Of a DNA stretch of 64,000 nucleotides, positions 47,720 through 59,790 are shown piece by piece. Both the position numbers and the translations under genes were made by a program. Numbering within the stretch: position 1 is the stretch's first letter; each line of letters begins with the position of its first letter. Origin of the DNA: Nageia nagi (lineage: Eukaryota > Pinophyta); NCBI GenBank assembly GCA_050084985.1, contig JBITNC010000002.1, positions 19,530,001-19,594,000 on the forward strand. Direction: 5' to 3'. The notes below the pieces were generated by a model. The model had not been told where the DNA came from. It searched no databases and was given only the letters and a program-made list of their open reading frames with translations.

Positions 47720-48300
47720 TAGAATCTAAAGAAGATTGAGATATGATAATATATTTTGATGGGTCAAGATGCAAGCAAAGTGGGGGTGTTGGTGTTGTTT
47801 TTGTTACACCATAAGGATTTCCCATACCCTATTCATTTAAACTTAATTTTTCATGTACAAACAATAATATTGAGTATGAAGCCTTAATCCTAGCTATTAA
47901 AAATGCTATAAAATTAAAACTAAAAATGGTAAAATTCATTGGTGATTTGTTGTTAATCATAAATAAATTCAAAAAGATCTTCCAATGCAAGGAACCATTA
48001 TTACAAAAACATAAGATATTAGTAAAAAATATTTTTTTATCTTTAAAAAATATGATTTAGAAGCAGCACCATGATCAACTAATAGGTTTGCTAATGCTAT
48101 GGCCTCCATCAGATCTTTAATGCTTGCAAACCTCGATCAAGAAATAATCCCTATTGAAATTGTTCAAATCATTCAATCCTAAATAGAATTAGATGAACTT
48201 GAAAATGTAGTCTTAGACATTGCAATAGAAGATAAAAATTTATGGCATACACAATTGTTCAAATTCTTAAGAGATGGGGTATTACCTAAAAACTTGACAA
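47720..48300 (+). pseudogene. Second, archaeal-type RNase H of element B
   Basis: MIIYFDGSRCKQSGGVGVVF at 47742-47801 (first Asp), YSFKLNFSCTNNNIEYEALI (Glu), and KFIGDLLLIINKFKK (second Asp). It follows the native RNase H and precedes integrase. A second RNase H of this kind is diagnostic for Tat-lineage Ty3/gypsy. A stop (TAA) stands after VTP, and the end of the domain lies in another frame with several stops (48060-48300). Confidence 0.85.
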
Positions 48301-48329
48301 AATCATCTTGAAAATCATTCAAAATAAAA

Positions 48330-49489
48330 GCCTTTTACTTCTGCATGATTGGATATGTCTTATATTGTATAGGTTTTGAAGGATTATTGCTTAGATGTCT
48401 AGAGTGGGTCAATTCACAAATTGTTATTTCATATGCACATGATGGAATTTGTGGAGGACATTTTAGCGGCTTTGCAATCACAAAACAATTAATGTGTATG
48501 GGATATTATTGGCATACTATGGTGCATGATTGGATGAAATACATTAAAAAATGTGTTAAATATCAACAACATGTGAATCTATTTAATCAATCCTCACATG
48601 TGTTACAACCCATGAAATCATTATGGCCATTCTCAAGATGGGCATTACATTTAATGGGTCAAACCTCTCCTATTTATTCATAAGGTCATAAGTTTATAAT
48701 AACTACTATAAAATATTTTACAAAATGAGTAGAATTTATTCCCATGATTTTAATAAAAGGGTAAAAATAACAGAATTCATACAAAACCATATTAAATGTC
48801 ATTTTGGAATTTCAACCCAAATTATCATTGATAATGGGAAAACTTCAAAAACAAGGAAGTTCAAGCTTTATGTAAAGTACATCATATCTACTTAAGCTTC
48901 TCAACTCCTTATTATCCTCAAGGGAATGGTCAAGCTAAAGCCATCAACAAAACTATTCATAGCATTCTATTAAAAATTGTTGATGATTCCCATCGAGATT
49001 GGCATGTGAGAATTCCACATACGTTATGGGCTTATCAAACTAGTATTCAAACTCCTACCCCATTTTCCCTAGTTTATGGGGATGAATTAGTATTACCTTT
49101 AGAAATAGAAATTCCTTCTTCATGAATTGCATTACAAGATTATATCACAAGGGAGTGGTTTGTCAAATAAGATTAGACCACTTAGTACTTCTAGATGAAA
49201 GAAGAGTTAATGCATTGGAGCATTTATGTACTTATCAAAATTAGATTAAAAGAAACTTTGATAAAAAAGTTAAACCTTAGGAATTTAACATAAGAGATTT
49301 GGTTTTAAAACAAAACTAGCAAACATCTCAAATGGAATGGTAGCTCTATGATAAGTTTGCTCCTAACTGGTTAGGTCCTTACTTGATTAAAAGAAAATTT
49401 GGATTTGGGGCTTATCATTTAGCTGATATAGAAGGCAACGAAGAGCATGAACTTATAAATATCACACATCTTCATCCTTTCTATAGTTA
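48330..49489 (+). pseudogene. Integrase of element B, catalytic residues lost
   Basis: N-terminal zinc-binding part: HDGICGGHFSGFAITKQ ... MKYIKKCVKYQQH (HHCC with the last Cys turned to Tyr). Core: WALHLMGQ, where the first catalytic Asp is His (CAT at 48648-48650); IIIDNGK keeps the second Asp; STPYYPQGNGQAKAINKTIH has Lys for the catalytic Glu (AAA at 48937-48939). C-terminal part: RIPHTLWAYQTSIQTPTPFS, LVYGDELVLPLEIEIPS, and the tail ELINITHLHPFYS ending at a stop near 49489. Frameshifts near 48690, 48845 and after 49125. It would have inserted the DNA copy into the genome; this one cannot. Confidence 0.88.
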
Positions 49490-51347
49490 ATAAAATCTTT
49501 TTTAATTAGAAGTTGTATATATTGCAAATAAGCTATTTTCAATCAAAAACTAACAAAACTATTTTTCTTAAAAAACTTATACATATTTAATATATTTGAA
49601 ATAGAAAATGACATCAAAAATAAGTAAAAGCATCCACCTAGTTGCTAATCAAAGAGGTATTTGATAAAAACCTTGGTTTGAGAAACCAAGATATTTGGGA
49701 GATAGGGCTATCATAGAGTTATCCCTAGATATTTCCCCTAGAAGTAGAAATATCCTCTATTTACCTATTAATTTGTAAAGAATCATATCCTTAAATTTAT
49801 TTCCAAAAAGATACCAAGGATGGGAGATAAGTGTTCATGAAGATAAATTGCAAATTTATGTGGATAAAGCCATGTACCACCTAAGTCATGCAAATTATTT
49901 TACACAAGTCTATGTGATAAACTTGTTATGCTAATATTGGCCTACTTCAGCTCCTAAGATCATAATTAATTGCTTTTTCAACAATTGGATCTAGAATAGA
50001 GTTGTTAACACTTGGCCAAGTGAAGATTTTTTGTTTACATGGGTAGACCAAATGATAAGTGACATATGTCATCATAAAATTATCTATGATTTTCACATAG
50101 TATTCATTCGCAAGCCTCAACAATCAATTAGATGTGTGCAAAACATTGATTAATGCTTCTCTTGAATTAAGTCAAGGTTTCCTCATCCTCCTCCTTGTAA
50201 CATTCAAGCGAGAGCTTTTTGATATTAAGAAAACTAGAAAATAATGAAAAAACATAATTTAATCCTATAGAATGTAATTTCATTGATATATACCTAGAAT
50301 ATTGACATATGCAAGCATTGAGAAAGTGTCTTTACATTTAAGTAGCTCACTTCTTTACCTTACCAAAAGAAATTCAAGAAGTTATAGCCATGAATTTTTA
50401 TAATCAACGAGGAACCATGCTTAGGACTTAAAATTCAATGGTCATAAAGAAACTATTGAGTTAGAAGCAAAGGATATGTGGATGGAATCTGAATCCTTGA
50501 CCAATTGGAACCATCTATTTCGCTTGCATTAGCCTTGTGCGAGATGTAGAAGTTTGCTAAATTATGTTGATCATATGACTCTTTGACGTTACAGAAGATC
50601 AATTTCAATAACTAAGGTCATCAATGATTTGGTGCTAGATTATAATACCTATTTAATTTTACATAATGAAATCATATATGATTATAAAAATTATTATGTA
50701 AATAACCTAATTAATATAAAACCTAGGTTTCAAAAGACCTTAGAATGCATTAACAAAAGAAAGAGTGAGGTTGTAGTTAAACTAGTAAAAAGTGAGTATG
50801 TATAATATCTCATGAAGAACATGATCTCCCTCACATCATTTATTCCCCCTTAATATTCACAAACCTTAAGGATCCCATCCCCACATCCACCTATTGAGAA
50901 TGGTGAAGAGTCAACATTATCAACTAAGGCAAAATGTGGCATTAAGAAATTCAAGCATCATTTACCAATCTTGCCACTCATTTGGTATCTAGTCCTTTAC
51001 CAATCATCCATCCTAGGACCAGGACCTACTCATTTCTTAGTTTAAGCTTTGTACTTTTACTTTTTGGTTTTATAAGGTTGGGTTATCTATAAAAAAACCA
51101 AGGAACCATTATCATAGGGGAGTTGCAAAAAGTTTTGTGTCTTAAAAATTAATAATAATCAAGCAAATAAAAACTACCACCATTAATAATATATGTAAAT
51201 AATTCAAAAAATTATTATTAAATATTTTCTTGTAAAAATAAAATATGTGTATATATATTTATATTTAAAAAACTTTATATAAATTCTAAAAAATGCTTGT
51301 ATATGACACTACAGGTAGTTGGTAATATTTCATAAGCAATAGGCATC
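49490..51347. other. Non-coding spacer behind integrase
   Basis: 1.9 kb without an open frame or recognised repeat. 51180-51290 is very AT-rich. It separates pol from the extra sense ORF. Confidence 0.5.
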
Positions 51348-52028
51348 ATGAGTCACCCTCATTGTGTCAACCTTCCCATTGATCAACAAGAGGGGTACTC
51401 ATGTTATGATTCTCTTATCCCATGGAACCTCTCATCCCTCATCATTTCTCAATCACCTTGCACTTTCCATAGTGACCTCTTAGCAAATCCTATTCAAAAC
51501 CTAGAATTAGAGGAGGATTAGTTTAACCAATTACTTGAGGGTATCCAACATCAAGTTTTGTCTATGATGGCTTTGTCTACTACCTTGGATAGGTATGACC
51601 ATGCTTATAATATTATGAGGAACTCTAATTGAATGGATATTTACATTGATCATCAACCTTATTGGGGATCTTGTGTGATACATGACATCTTTGATGAAGA
51701 GTTCCTGCAAAATCTCATCCGTATGATCTCCATACCTAATTTTATTTAGAGGATCATGATTGATGCTCTTGTTACTCCTTTGGTAGTCCAATTTGTTAGA
51801 TATTGTGGGTCACATCTTCTACATCCTAAAGAAGACTTTTTTGATGATGTCACCATAGCTCATCTCCTATCTATAAACTTGTGATGTTGGGACTTCATGT
51901 TGTTTGTGTCCATCATTCATGATCCCTCTCAATGGTTCATTGATCGTACCATCTGTACTTGTTGTCAATTCCATCCTTTTACTCATGATGACCTATTGCA
52001 AATTCTTTTCCAATGGGAAAATAGGTAA
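51348..52028 (+). pseudogene. Extra sense ORF of element B, unknown function
   Basis: From the ATG at 51348 to the TAA at 52026 one single frame runs for 226 codons with only four internal stops (after LELEED, MRNSN, IPNFI and LLSINL) and no frameshift. All four stops can be explained by C-to-T or G-to-A changes in CAG, CGA or TGG codons. It begins MSHPHCVNLPIDQQEGYSC; later parts include YIDHQPYWGSCVIHDIFDEE and FIDRTICTCCQFHPFTHDD with a CxC-C cluster. No signal peptide or membrane segment. I recognise no family. Its position between pol and the 3' LTR fits the extra ORFs known from Tat-lineage elements. The constant frame over 680 bases argues that it was once a true gene. Confidence 0.6.
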
Positions 52029-53754
52029 AACATTAAAATATTTTAAAAAATACAAAAACACTAAAATATTTCAAAAAAATACAAAAATATTAAAAATACA
52101 AAAAATTAAATAATATATATATCTACATATACTTAAAAGATATACTTTTGAAGCATCTTGGCTACTGGGTGCACTGCCCATATGTTCATTCCACTTTGTT
52201 CATAAATGTTAATACTTTAAATTGAGTGCTAGAATTATTACATATCAATCATTATGAGAGGCAACTAATCAAGCTATATGTATCCACACATTATACATGC
52301 ATTCATATAATATTCATTTATGTATATAGCCATATTTACAAATAAAGAAGTAATAAATACTCTATTCATATTTGGTCTTAGTTTGAAAATCCTATGTTGA
52401 GGTTTCAAAAAATTAGGATGATAAAAGGACATAACTATGGTATATGGTAGTGCACTAATGGACTCATACACTTTTCACATTAAAGATCTTGAAACAATAA
52501 AGAATTAAATATTTCTTAAGTATAAATGTGAGTATGGCTTTCTTACTTTTTGCTTCATTCTAAACCCATGATCTAGGATAGAAAAGGATAAAAAAAGAAG
52601 AATAAAGAAAAGGAAAGGAAAAGAAAAAAGCAAAAATAGGTAGAATTCTTAGGCCATTGCAGCAACCTCTATCAGGGCTTTAAACACTTACTAGCAATAG
52701 AGCAAGGTTGTAATAGGATGAAGGGGTTAATCTTCACCAAGGCTATGGATGCTTTTTGGTAGTGAAGCATAACTTACAAAAAGAAGAAGATCATATCTCA
52801 CAATTTATAATCTTGGGATGTTTAATTTACAAATGTTAAGAGAAGGAAATGAATATCATTGCACACACATGAGTTTATGGTAAACTAGTATATTATGATC
52901 TTTTTTCATATCATCCCTAGTAGATGAGACCAAAGTAGAAGATCAATTAACAAAGCTAGGTATTGAAGGTGTTATTTATTACACTTCTTTATTTATATAT
53001 TCATTCATCCCATACCATTACTACTATTATTATAAAAATCTTAATAAGTTTCCATCATATTAAGATTGATGTTTAAGTATTATGACATTCATAAAAATCA
53101 TAGGTCATTTAAGTTTCATACACTTTACATTCCTTTATACATATACATTTATGTGTATCCATTATTACATCCATACATCCATAAAGTGTTGTAAATTTTA
53201 TGTGTTTTTTACATCCATACATTCACATTATTCATAATATCACATATGTTTATACCAGTATATTATGTTCAAAACCATGTTTAAAAGTGGCCAAAAAAAT
53301 AAAAATGATGCATTTGATTATGTTCTCCCACAAATCAAATCCTAGTCTATAAACATCATATTACTAAATAAACATAAATATCACTTTGAATTTATGAAAC
53401 ATATCATAAATAATGTGTAAAAACTAAATGAAAACATAAAAATAAACTTTCATGCATACATATATATGATATTAAAACATTCATATAAGAGTCTAAAGTC
53501 ATCATCATGTATATCAAAAAATCTATAACTCAGTATCCATCACATCTAAAAGAAGCCAACTATCGATCATGACTATCATGATTCCATAATAGATAAGGTC
53601 ATCAAAAACTAATGATAAAACTACAAATAACATGACTAAGTATAAAAAATGGTATTGCTCTCCATAAATATTAGAAAAGAAAATGACAATCTGATACAAC
53701 TCATAAGTCTAACATAACACATGAAAAATAATAGCTCTCACTGAAATGTCTCAA
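52029..53754. other. Non-coding spacer
   Basis: AT-rich, starting with 'aatattt.aaaaaatacaaaaa' simple repeats (52035-52110) and holding an A-rich tract (52590-52640). Many 'catttatacat'-type phrases at 52990-53230. No gene recognised. Confidence 0.5.
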
Positions 53755-55745
53755 GACCTACCCTCTCTACCATCTATAGGATTGCTAGCTCTACCCTACT
53801 AAGGATGAGTGGTGTCCATTGAACTTGTAGGACTCATTGCTTGAGCTACCCTATGAATCTCAGATGAACCTATTGGTACTAAGAAGAGACCCCACCTATC
53901 CTACTATGACTATGGGATGTAGCCAATCTAACAACCCTACCTTGAGTACTAACTATTTGTTAGGCTCCACTAAGTGCCTAATAAATCAAAATTTCTATAA
54001 GGACATATGTAGTAGGGGTGACTAGATATAGCATGCCTAGTATCTATGAAGGTACCCCTATCAACCATGTCTACATAATGGATGAATAGTAATCCCTCTA
54101 CTGAAGTATCCCCTAGACAAAGATTGATGGTTGATTGATGACCCTTGTAGATGTACTAGCTTCCTTGGTCTATGTAGAGGCTCAAGCCTCATCCCTCTCA
54201 TGATGATACCTATTTCTCTTAGCTCTATATGTATATGTGTAAGCATTAAGTTGAGACACTTGGTACCTCAACTTGTAGATGTACCCTAGGAGTGCATCAA
54301 TGTTGGGTACCTATGGAGGAGAAGCTCCACCTCTTCTCATGCCTCTAAAAGAGGTAACCACCTCAATCTCCTCTGCTTGGCCAACTATATCCTCTATGTC
54401 AACCATCATTTTCTCCTTAATTGATAACTCATCCATTACCTACTCTTTGATCCTCTCCTTAGCTTGCTCCTTGACCCTCTCCTTAGCTATCTCCTCCTCA
54501 ACCCCTATAGCTACCTCAAGCTCAGCTACTTTCTAACATACTTGATGCTCTAGTGCATCACTATCCTTAGCCTCTAACTTTATCTACCACCAACCATTAA
54601 ATACCTCAATCATACCTACATCATCTACACTTGTATCCTCTATTAGGACCTCCTCTTATGTGAGATCTAGCTCTGCATAAATTAGGGGCTAAATCCCCTC
54701 AACATGTAGCTCCCCCTCTCTCAAAAATGCAAAGGTGCTAGTGGAACATCTTAGGCTAGACCAAACTAATGGTGCACATGCTTAAAGTAGAAGCACTCTA
54801 AAAACTCAATTCACTGACCACTAAGAACTCAAGCCTATTTGATGCTCATTAGCTATACTGTGAGCTCATCCTAAGATGGATAACAATGATAAGGTTGGAA
54901 CCTTACTTAATTGATAATAAGATGATCAATCATCCTTTAGTAAAAAGAAATATCTCATTGAATCCCATATAAATGGTAAGTTAAAAATTCTCTCTCTAAT
55001 ACATGATGCTCATAGGATAGGTTGCATGTGAGGCAAAACTAGGGACTAGGAGCCCCCAAGGATAAGCTACATGGATATGCTCATAAGCCCATTCTTGAAG
55101 AGTAATAATGATTGATAATGAGGCCCTATGGCCTAAAGAATACAAGAAAAGCTCTTGATAAATTTGGGCTAGTAGTGTGGGAGCCCAAGTGTATACCATC
55201 CCTTGCTATAGTATACTAGCCACTATGAGCAATAATCACTAAGGAAACCTCCCACTACTAGTATTCGAGAGAGCATAGCACTATATCAACCCCATCATGT
55301 AAGAGGCTTTGAGAAGACCTTTCTAGTCATTCCTTAAATACTTAAGGTATGGAAGACCCCCAAAAAACATCTCTCTCATAAATTCATCGATAGCACCTTT
55401 CCCATAAATTACTATGATATTCAAGCACACTAAATCTTGATTAATTGTATGCTAAATTTGCTAACCCTTAATAATCAATTGGTATAAATGGTGGATGTCC
55501 TCCACCATGATAGTCATCTCCCCCATAGGAAGATGAAAGGTATCGATCAAAGAATCCTACCTCTCCAACAAGGCCACCAATAGTGGGTAGTCCTAGTGGA
55601 TGTGACCCATGTAGGGCCCAACTCCAAATCCAACTGTGTGAAGAAAGGTTTGATTGATAGTAGTCAAAAAAACATGGCCATCCTCAAGTATGCAAGGATA
55701 TCTACCTTTGGGCTTGAAGACATCTTGAACATAATGGCAATTAAT
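53755..55745 (-). pseudogene. Antisense ORF with plant mobile domain (PMD)-like sequence
   Basis: Minus-strand reading against pol. From about 55740: HYVQDVFKPKGRYPCILEDG, then HLPMGEMTIMVEDIHHLYQL (55525-55465), which corresponds to the LPxGEMTxTLEDVxxLxGLP hallmark of the plant mobile domain (PF10536). Further on, GAIDEFMREMFFGGLPYLKY and TWAPTLLAQIYQELF plus LQEWAYEHIHV (55190-55065) match the later PMD core (W-G-xx-LAxLYRxL ... LQxWxWExI). The tail (54780-53760) is a Glu/Lys-rich coiled-coil-like stretch (EVAIGVEEEIAKERVKEQAK) and a low-complexity end. Stops are mostly TGG-to-TAG type. PMD occurs in MAIN/MAIL plant proteins and in some transposons. The start is not fixed. Confidence 0.72.
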
Positions 55746-57312
55746 GATAAAGTAAGTTTAAAATAAAAAAATTAATTTTGTAAATGCTAGCGATTAGATG
55801 ATTGGGGTTTAGGATTGCCAACATTCGATACTCAAATGTTGACAATCTTGAAACACTTTGGCTCTAGTTAGCAATGATGGCCATTGTTTTAAATTTTTTA
55901 CAAAACATTAAAAAAGAGCCTAATCTAAGAAAATGAATTTTTAAAAAACACATAAAGATTATTCCTAAGCATCTTATGATTTTTTTTTAAAAAAAAAATA
56001 GATTAAAAATAAATTAATAAGAAAAAAATGGAAAGGGCGGTTTTAAAACCTACCTCTTCCCTCATAGGTCTCTTATGTAGTGTGGATCATCCTTATGGTA
56101 GCATTGTGACTCAAATCAATGGTAAAAATGGAGGTATAGGGTCAAACGCTTGGATGGTAGGGTAGGGGTAACAAGAGCTTTGACCTGGCACTGAAAAGCA
56201 AATTAGAAAGTGATAGGTGAACTTTTTATTTTTGTTACCCTACATAGTCGAACATTGGTGATCATAAGTTAGGTGCTAGAGTTCCATAAGGATTGCTTAC
56301 AATTGTAACTAGATCACTCGCAACCCAAACCTTATAAAAAAATGATGAATGAAAATGTTTTTCTTAGGATGACCAAGTTATATGGGTATTTCAATAAGAG
56401 AAATACCCAAGACCTTCCCTATGCACTTCATTAAAAGTCTCTAATTAAAAGTTTAAAAAATACAAGATTTTGGAGCATGTCAAAAATTCTTTAGGTTGAG
56501 TTAGACCTATGATTGATTGTAAATATTGATGAGAAAATTCGAAATGAAATAGGGTAATTTACAAACTCTTGTATATATCTTTTTTGAATAATCAACAATG
56601 CTCAATTAAGAACAAGAAACTATAGTCCAAACAAAACATCTATGCTTGAAAGATGCCCATTTCAAAACTATCCTAAAAATATAAAAAATAATATAACACC
56701 ATTAAAAACTATAAAAAAATAATATGTGTGTGTGTGTGTCGAAGGCAAAATCATTGTGAGTTCTTCGCCTGTTAAACTTAATTTATAGTTAAGGGTTTTT
56801 TGAAAAAATTAAGACTCTTGGGTAACTCTGAATTTGAAAAATGATCCTTCTTTTAGTAGAAAAAAGAAGGGTAGTTTTGATATGATTAAAATTGTTGGAT
56901 GAACTTTTGTGCAAGATTATCAAGTAACCTATTTTCTAGGACAAAAGTAGAATGATTAAAAGTTGTTGTATTCACAAAGGAACTTCTTTATCACATGCTA
57001 GCTATGGCATATGCCTAATGGCTAAGACTCCCTCCATATCCTACCAACATAGAACCACAATATAATGGTGACTGCCTAAATTATGCCTTGCACTACAACC
57101 CTTTATTGTTTTCAAAATGTTTCAAATGCAAAAGATCAAAAAATAGATTTATTCATAATCCAGTCACTCAAATTCAACTTATTCATAGAGAATGAGTTGA
57201 TCTAAAACCTTGACTTAAGATCAAGAGGTACAAGTCTAAGACTTGATTACACCCCCTTTATGATAGGCTTAGCTTTTTGAAATAATCTCCACCTATAAAA
57301 TGTTGTATATTT
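55746..57312. other. Non-coding region between antisense ORF and 3' LTR
   Basis: 55780-55880 has the 'aaatgctagcgatta' type motif of the leader minisatellite. There is a T/A homopolymer tract at 55980-56000 and a (TG)n run at 56725-56739. 'tctattaagtg'-like phrases otherwise show no pattern. It may hold the promoter of the antisense ORF, but I cannot point to one. Confidence 0.45.
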
Positions 57313-57329
57313 CAAAAAAAAGGGCAAAA
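57313..57329 (+). other. Polypurine tract of element B
   Basis: CAAAAAAAAGGGCAAAA directly precedes the 3' LTR start at 57330, the position required for plus-strand priming. Confidence 0.6.
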
Positions 57330-58158
57330 TTTTGACACCTAAAAATGACCCTTAGCTTGATAAATAAAAGAGGGGAATAAAATTTTAGGCAAACATTAAA
57401 GTTTGCTAAAATCTATCAGTAGCTGGTGCTTCAAAATAATTGCTGGTGATCATACCTAATTGCTAGCACCCGATGGGTAATCATTGATGTTATTGTAAAT
57501 ATAAAACACAAAAAATATATACAAATCAAGCACCCAAAAAAACAAGTTGATGGATCAAGGATGAGTCATCCCTATTCCTACACTTTCCTTGTGTAGATTT
57601 AATCCATGACAAGGCTAGATGAGATTTTTCATCTAGCTTTGTCTTCCAAAATAGAAACTAATGTTACATTAAAAAAATTATAAATAAGATCATTCCATAT
57701 AGGTAAAAGAGAAATAATGAAATGCAACCTTACTCTATTGAATATAAACAAAATTATTAAGTACATTTTAGTTCACTATTTTTACTTGAATACATGTTTG
57801 TTTCATGTTATTTATTATGATTTTAAAGCATAAACATGTATGTTTGATGGGTTTTTGGTTTTGTGCATATGCAATATTAGAATACTAGAAACTAATTAAA
57901 TCAAGGAGAAGCCAAGTAGTAAGGAAGAAGTAATCATAAGCATTCTTATTTTAGGTTCAATCAAACATCATCCAGAGCTTGAAGACATCAACAAAGAAGG
58001 GCCTACAAGAGGACTATATTATGCATTGTATTGAAGCCCTCCATTGCAAGGCAATTTATAATCAAAATTGAGGTTTATTTAAATATCAATAAAGAGTTTA
58101 TGTTGGTTGTGACAACTTTTGTTTTTGAATGCTTGCAGGGCTAAGTTTTGAGTAAACA
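57330..58158 (+). repeat. 3' LTR of element B
   Basis: 829 bp, partner of 39027-39864. The first bases are worn (TTTTGACACC for TGTAGACACC); the end GAGTAAACA is intact, followed by AATTG (compare AATTA left of the 5' LTR). Confidence 0.9.
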
Positions 58159-58679
58159 AATTGGAAAAATCATGGTTATATGTAATATGAACCATTCAAT
58201 CCAAAGTACTAATAAGGTCATAAAATAGAAACTTACCATCAAAAAAATAATATTTAGGTCAACCATTTTGAATTGGGTTGTATTTAAAATCACTTAGAGA
58301 GATAACTATATTAAATAAGTGTGGTAAAGTTATAGTTACATAAATATACGAAGAAGAAGATCTTAAAGCCATAAAGTACAATTTGATGTTACAAGGATAA
58401 TAAAAGTTAGAGGAAATTTTTGGTGATAATATCAATTTTATTTTTCTTATTAAAAAATATTTGATTCAAATTATAGTTCCCTTAGTCAAAGAAATCAAAA
58501 TCTTATGCTTAGCTCTCTAAAGATCAATATCTTTTAAAGAAATTTCCACTTGGTTAGATAACATCTACAATGAGATTGATTATAGTAGTGAAGAAAGAAA
58601 CTTGCCACTCAAATTTTATTAGAGAAATTAAACTTTCATAAGAGATTTCTATTTGTTTCAATTCATAGTACAAGTCATT

Positions 58680-59790
58680 CTATTAAAACTTGAAGATAGT
58701 AAAAGAATGGAATAGACCCTTATTGCAGATAGAATTGGATTTAGAGGATATCCTTTAGACAATGATTTAGAAGAAGATAGTATTGATGTTATTAAATTTA
58801 GATAAAGTATTATTATATTGGTTGAAGAATATTTATTTGCACCTAATTCTCATCTTAAGAAGAGTTAAAGTCTTCCATATTTAACCAAAATCAAAGTTTC
58901 TTTTCCCAACTAGCAAGTCCTCCTAGAAGGACAACATGAAGTATAGGATCAACTAAAACTAGTTCTTGGAATCTTGATCCTACATAATTAAAAAGATATT
59001 TATGAAGGATTCAAAGAGAATGGAAAAATACAAATCCAAATTCTACACTTATCGAAACAAGGAGCCCTACTCCATTAAGAAGTATATCACTTGAAGAGTT
59101 TAAAACTAATTTCACAAGTTCTAAATTAGATATAAAAGCACTCAAAATAGTTGAATATGACCAATTACTCCCACAATCATGGAAAAATAACTTAGGACCA
59201 TTGAATTTGTAGGGGCAAAGACACAAGCTTCCTAACAAAACTAGAGATCCTCCTCATTTTTTAGGAGACTTATCTAGAACTACATCAGAAGAATATCTTG
59301 AAATTTTTGATACTTATTGTGAAATGAATGGGGTTGAACATGAATATGTTATGGTACACATGCTTGTTACAAATTTCACAAATTCAATACTACATTGGTA
59401 TAGTTCCCTTCCCAATGGATCAATTTATAGTTTGGATGATCTATCAAAAATGTTTTAGTTGCATTCTGAACTTCAAGTATTAGGGACAAAGCTAAGCAAT
59501 TAGCTTTCACATATAAAGAAAAGAGACAAAGAATCTATCCCATAGCTAGTCAATCATTTAAATAAGCCCTTTCAAAGAATTCCCAAGAACTTACAACCCA
59601 TAGATCCAATAAAGAAATATTTCTTTATCAATGTGTTAGATTTTGAGTTGGGATACATGGTAATAACTTACGAATGTACTACATTTGAGAATGTATTCAA
59701 TGAAGTAGTTAGACATGAAGAATATATGCTTACAATAGGAAAGATTAAGATAAGTAAACCTTTGGAATCCAAAAAAGGAAACCATAGACA
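58680..59790 (+). pseudogene. gag: Gag of a further Ty3/gypsy element (E)
   Basis: Broken plus-strand reading: GFRGYPLDNDLEED (about 58735-58775), a Ser/Lys-rich middle, then the capsid part with SEEYLEIFDTYCEMNGVEHE (59290-59345), YVMVHMLVTNFTNSILHWYS (59346-59405) and SLDDLSKMF, and a tail with TFENVFNEVVRHEEYMLTIGK (59678-59740). The LHWYxSLP...SLDDL pattern is typical of Retrotrans_gag. About ten stops and several shifts. It is cut at about 59783 by sequence that looks like another LTR start. No protease or RT follows. Confidence 0.7.

Larger units (their letters stand above)
39027..58158 (+). mobile_element. Element B: 19.1 kb Tat-lineage Ty3/gypsy retrotransposon with extra ORFs
   Basis: Complete structure: 5' LTR, PBS, 2 kb leader with repeats, gag, protease, RT, RNase H, second RNase H (aRNH), integrase, an extra sense ORF, an antisense mobile-domain ORF, polypurine tract, 3' LTR. 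Flanking bases are AATTA (39022-39026) and AATTG (58159-58163), a 5-bp target duplication with one change. RT followed by two successive RNase H domains is the hallmark of the Tat lineage. All genes carry stops or frameshifts and the LTRs differ at roughly one base in six by eye, so it is an old, dead copy. Confidence 0.9.
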
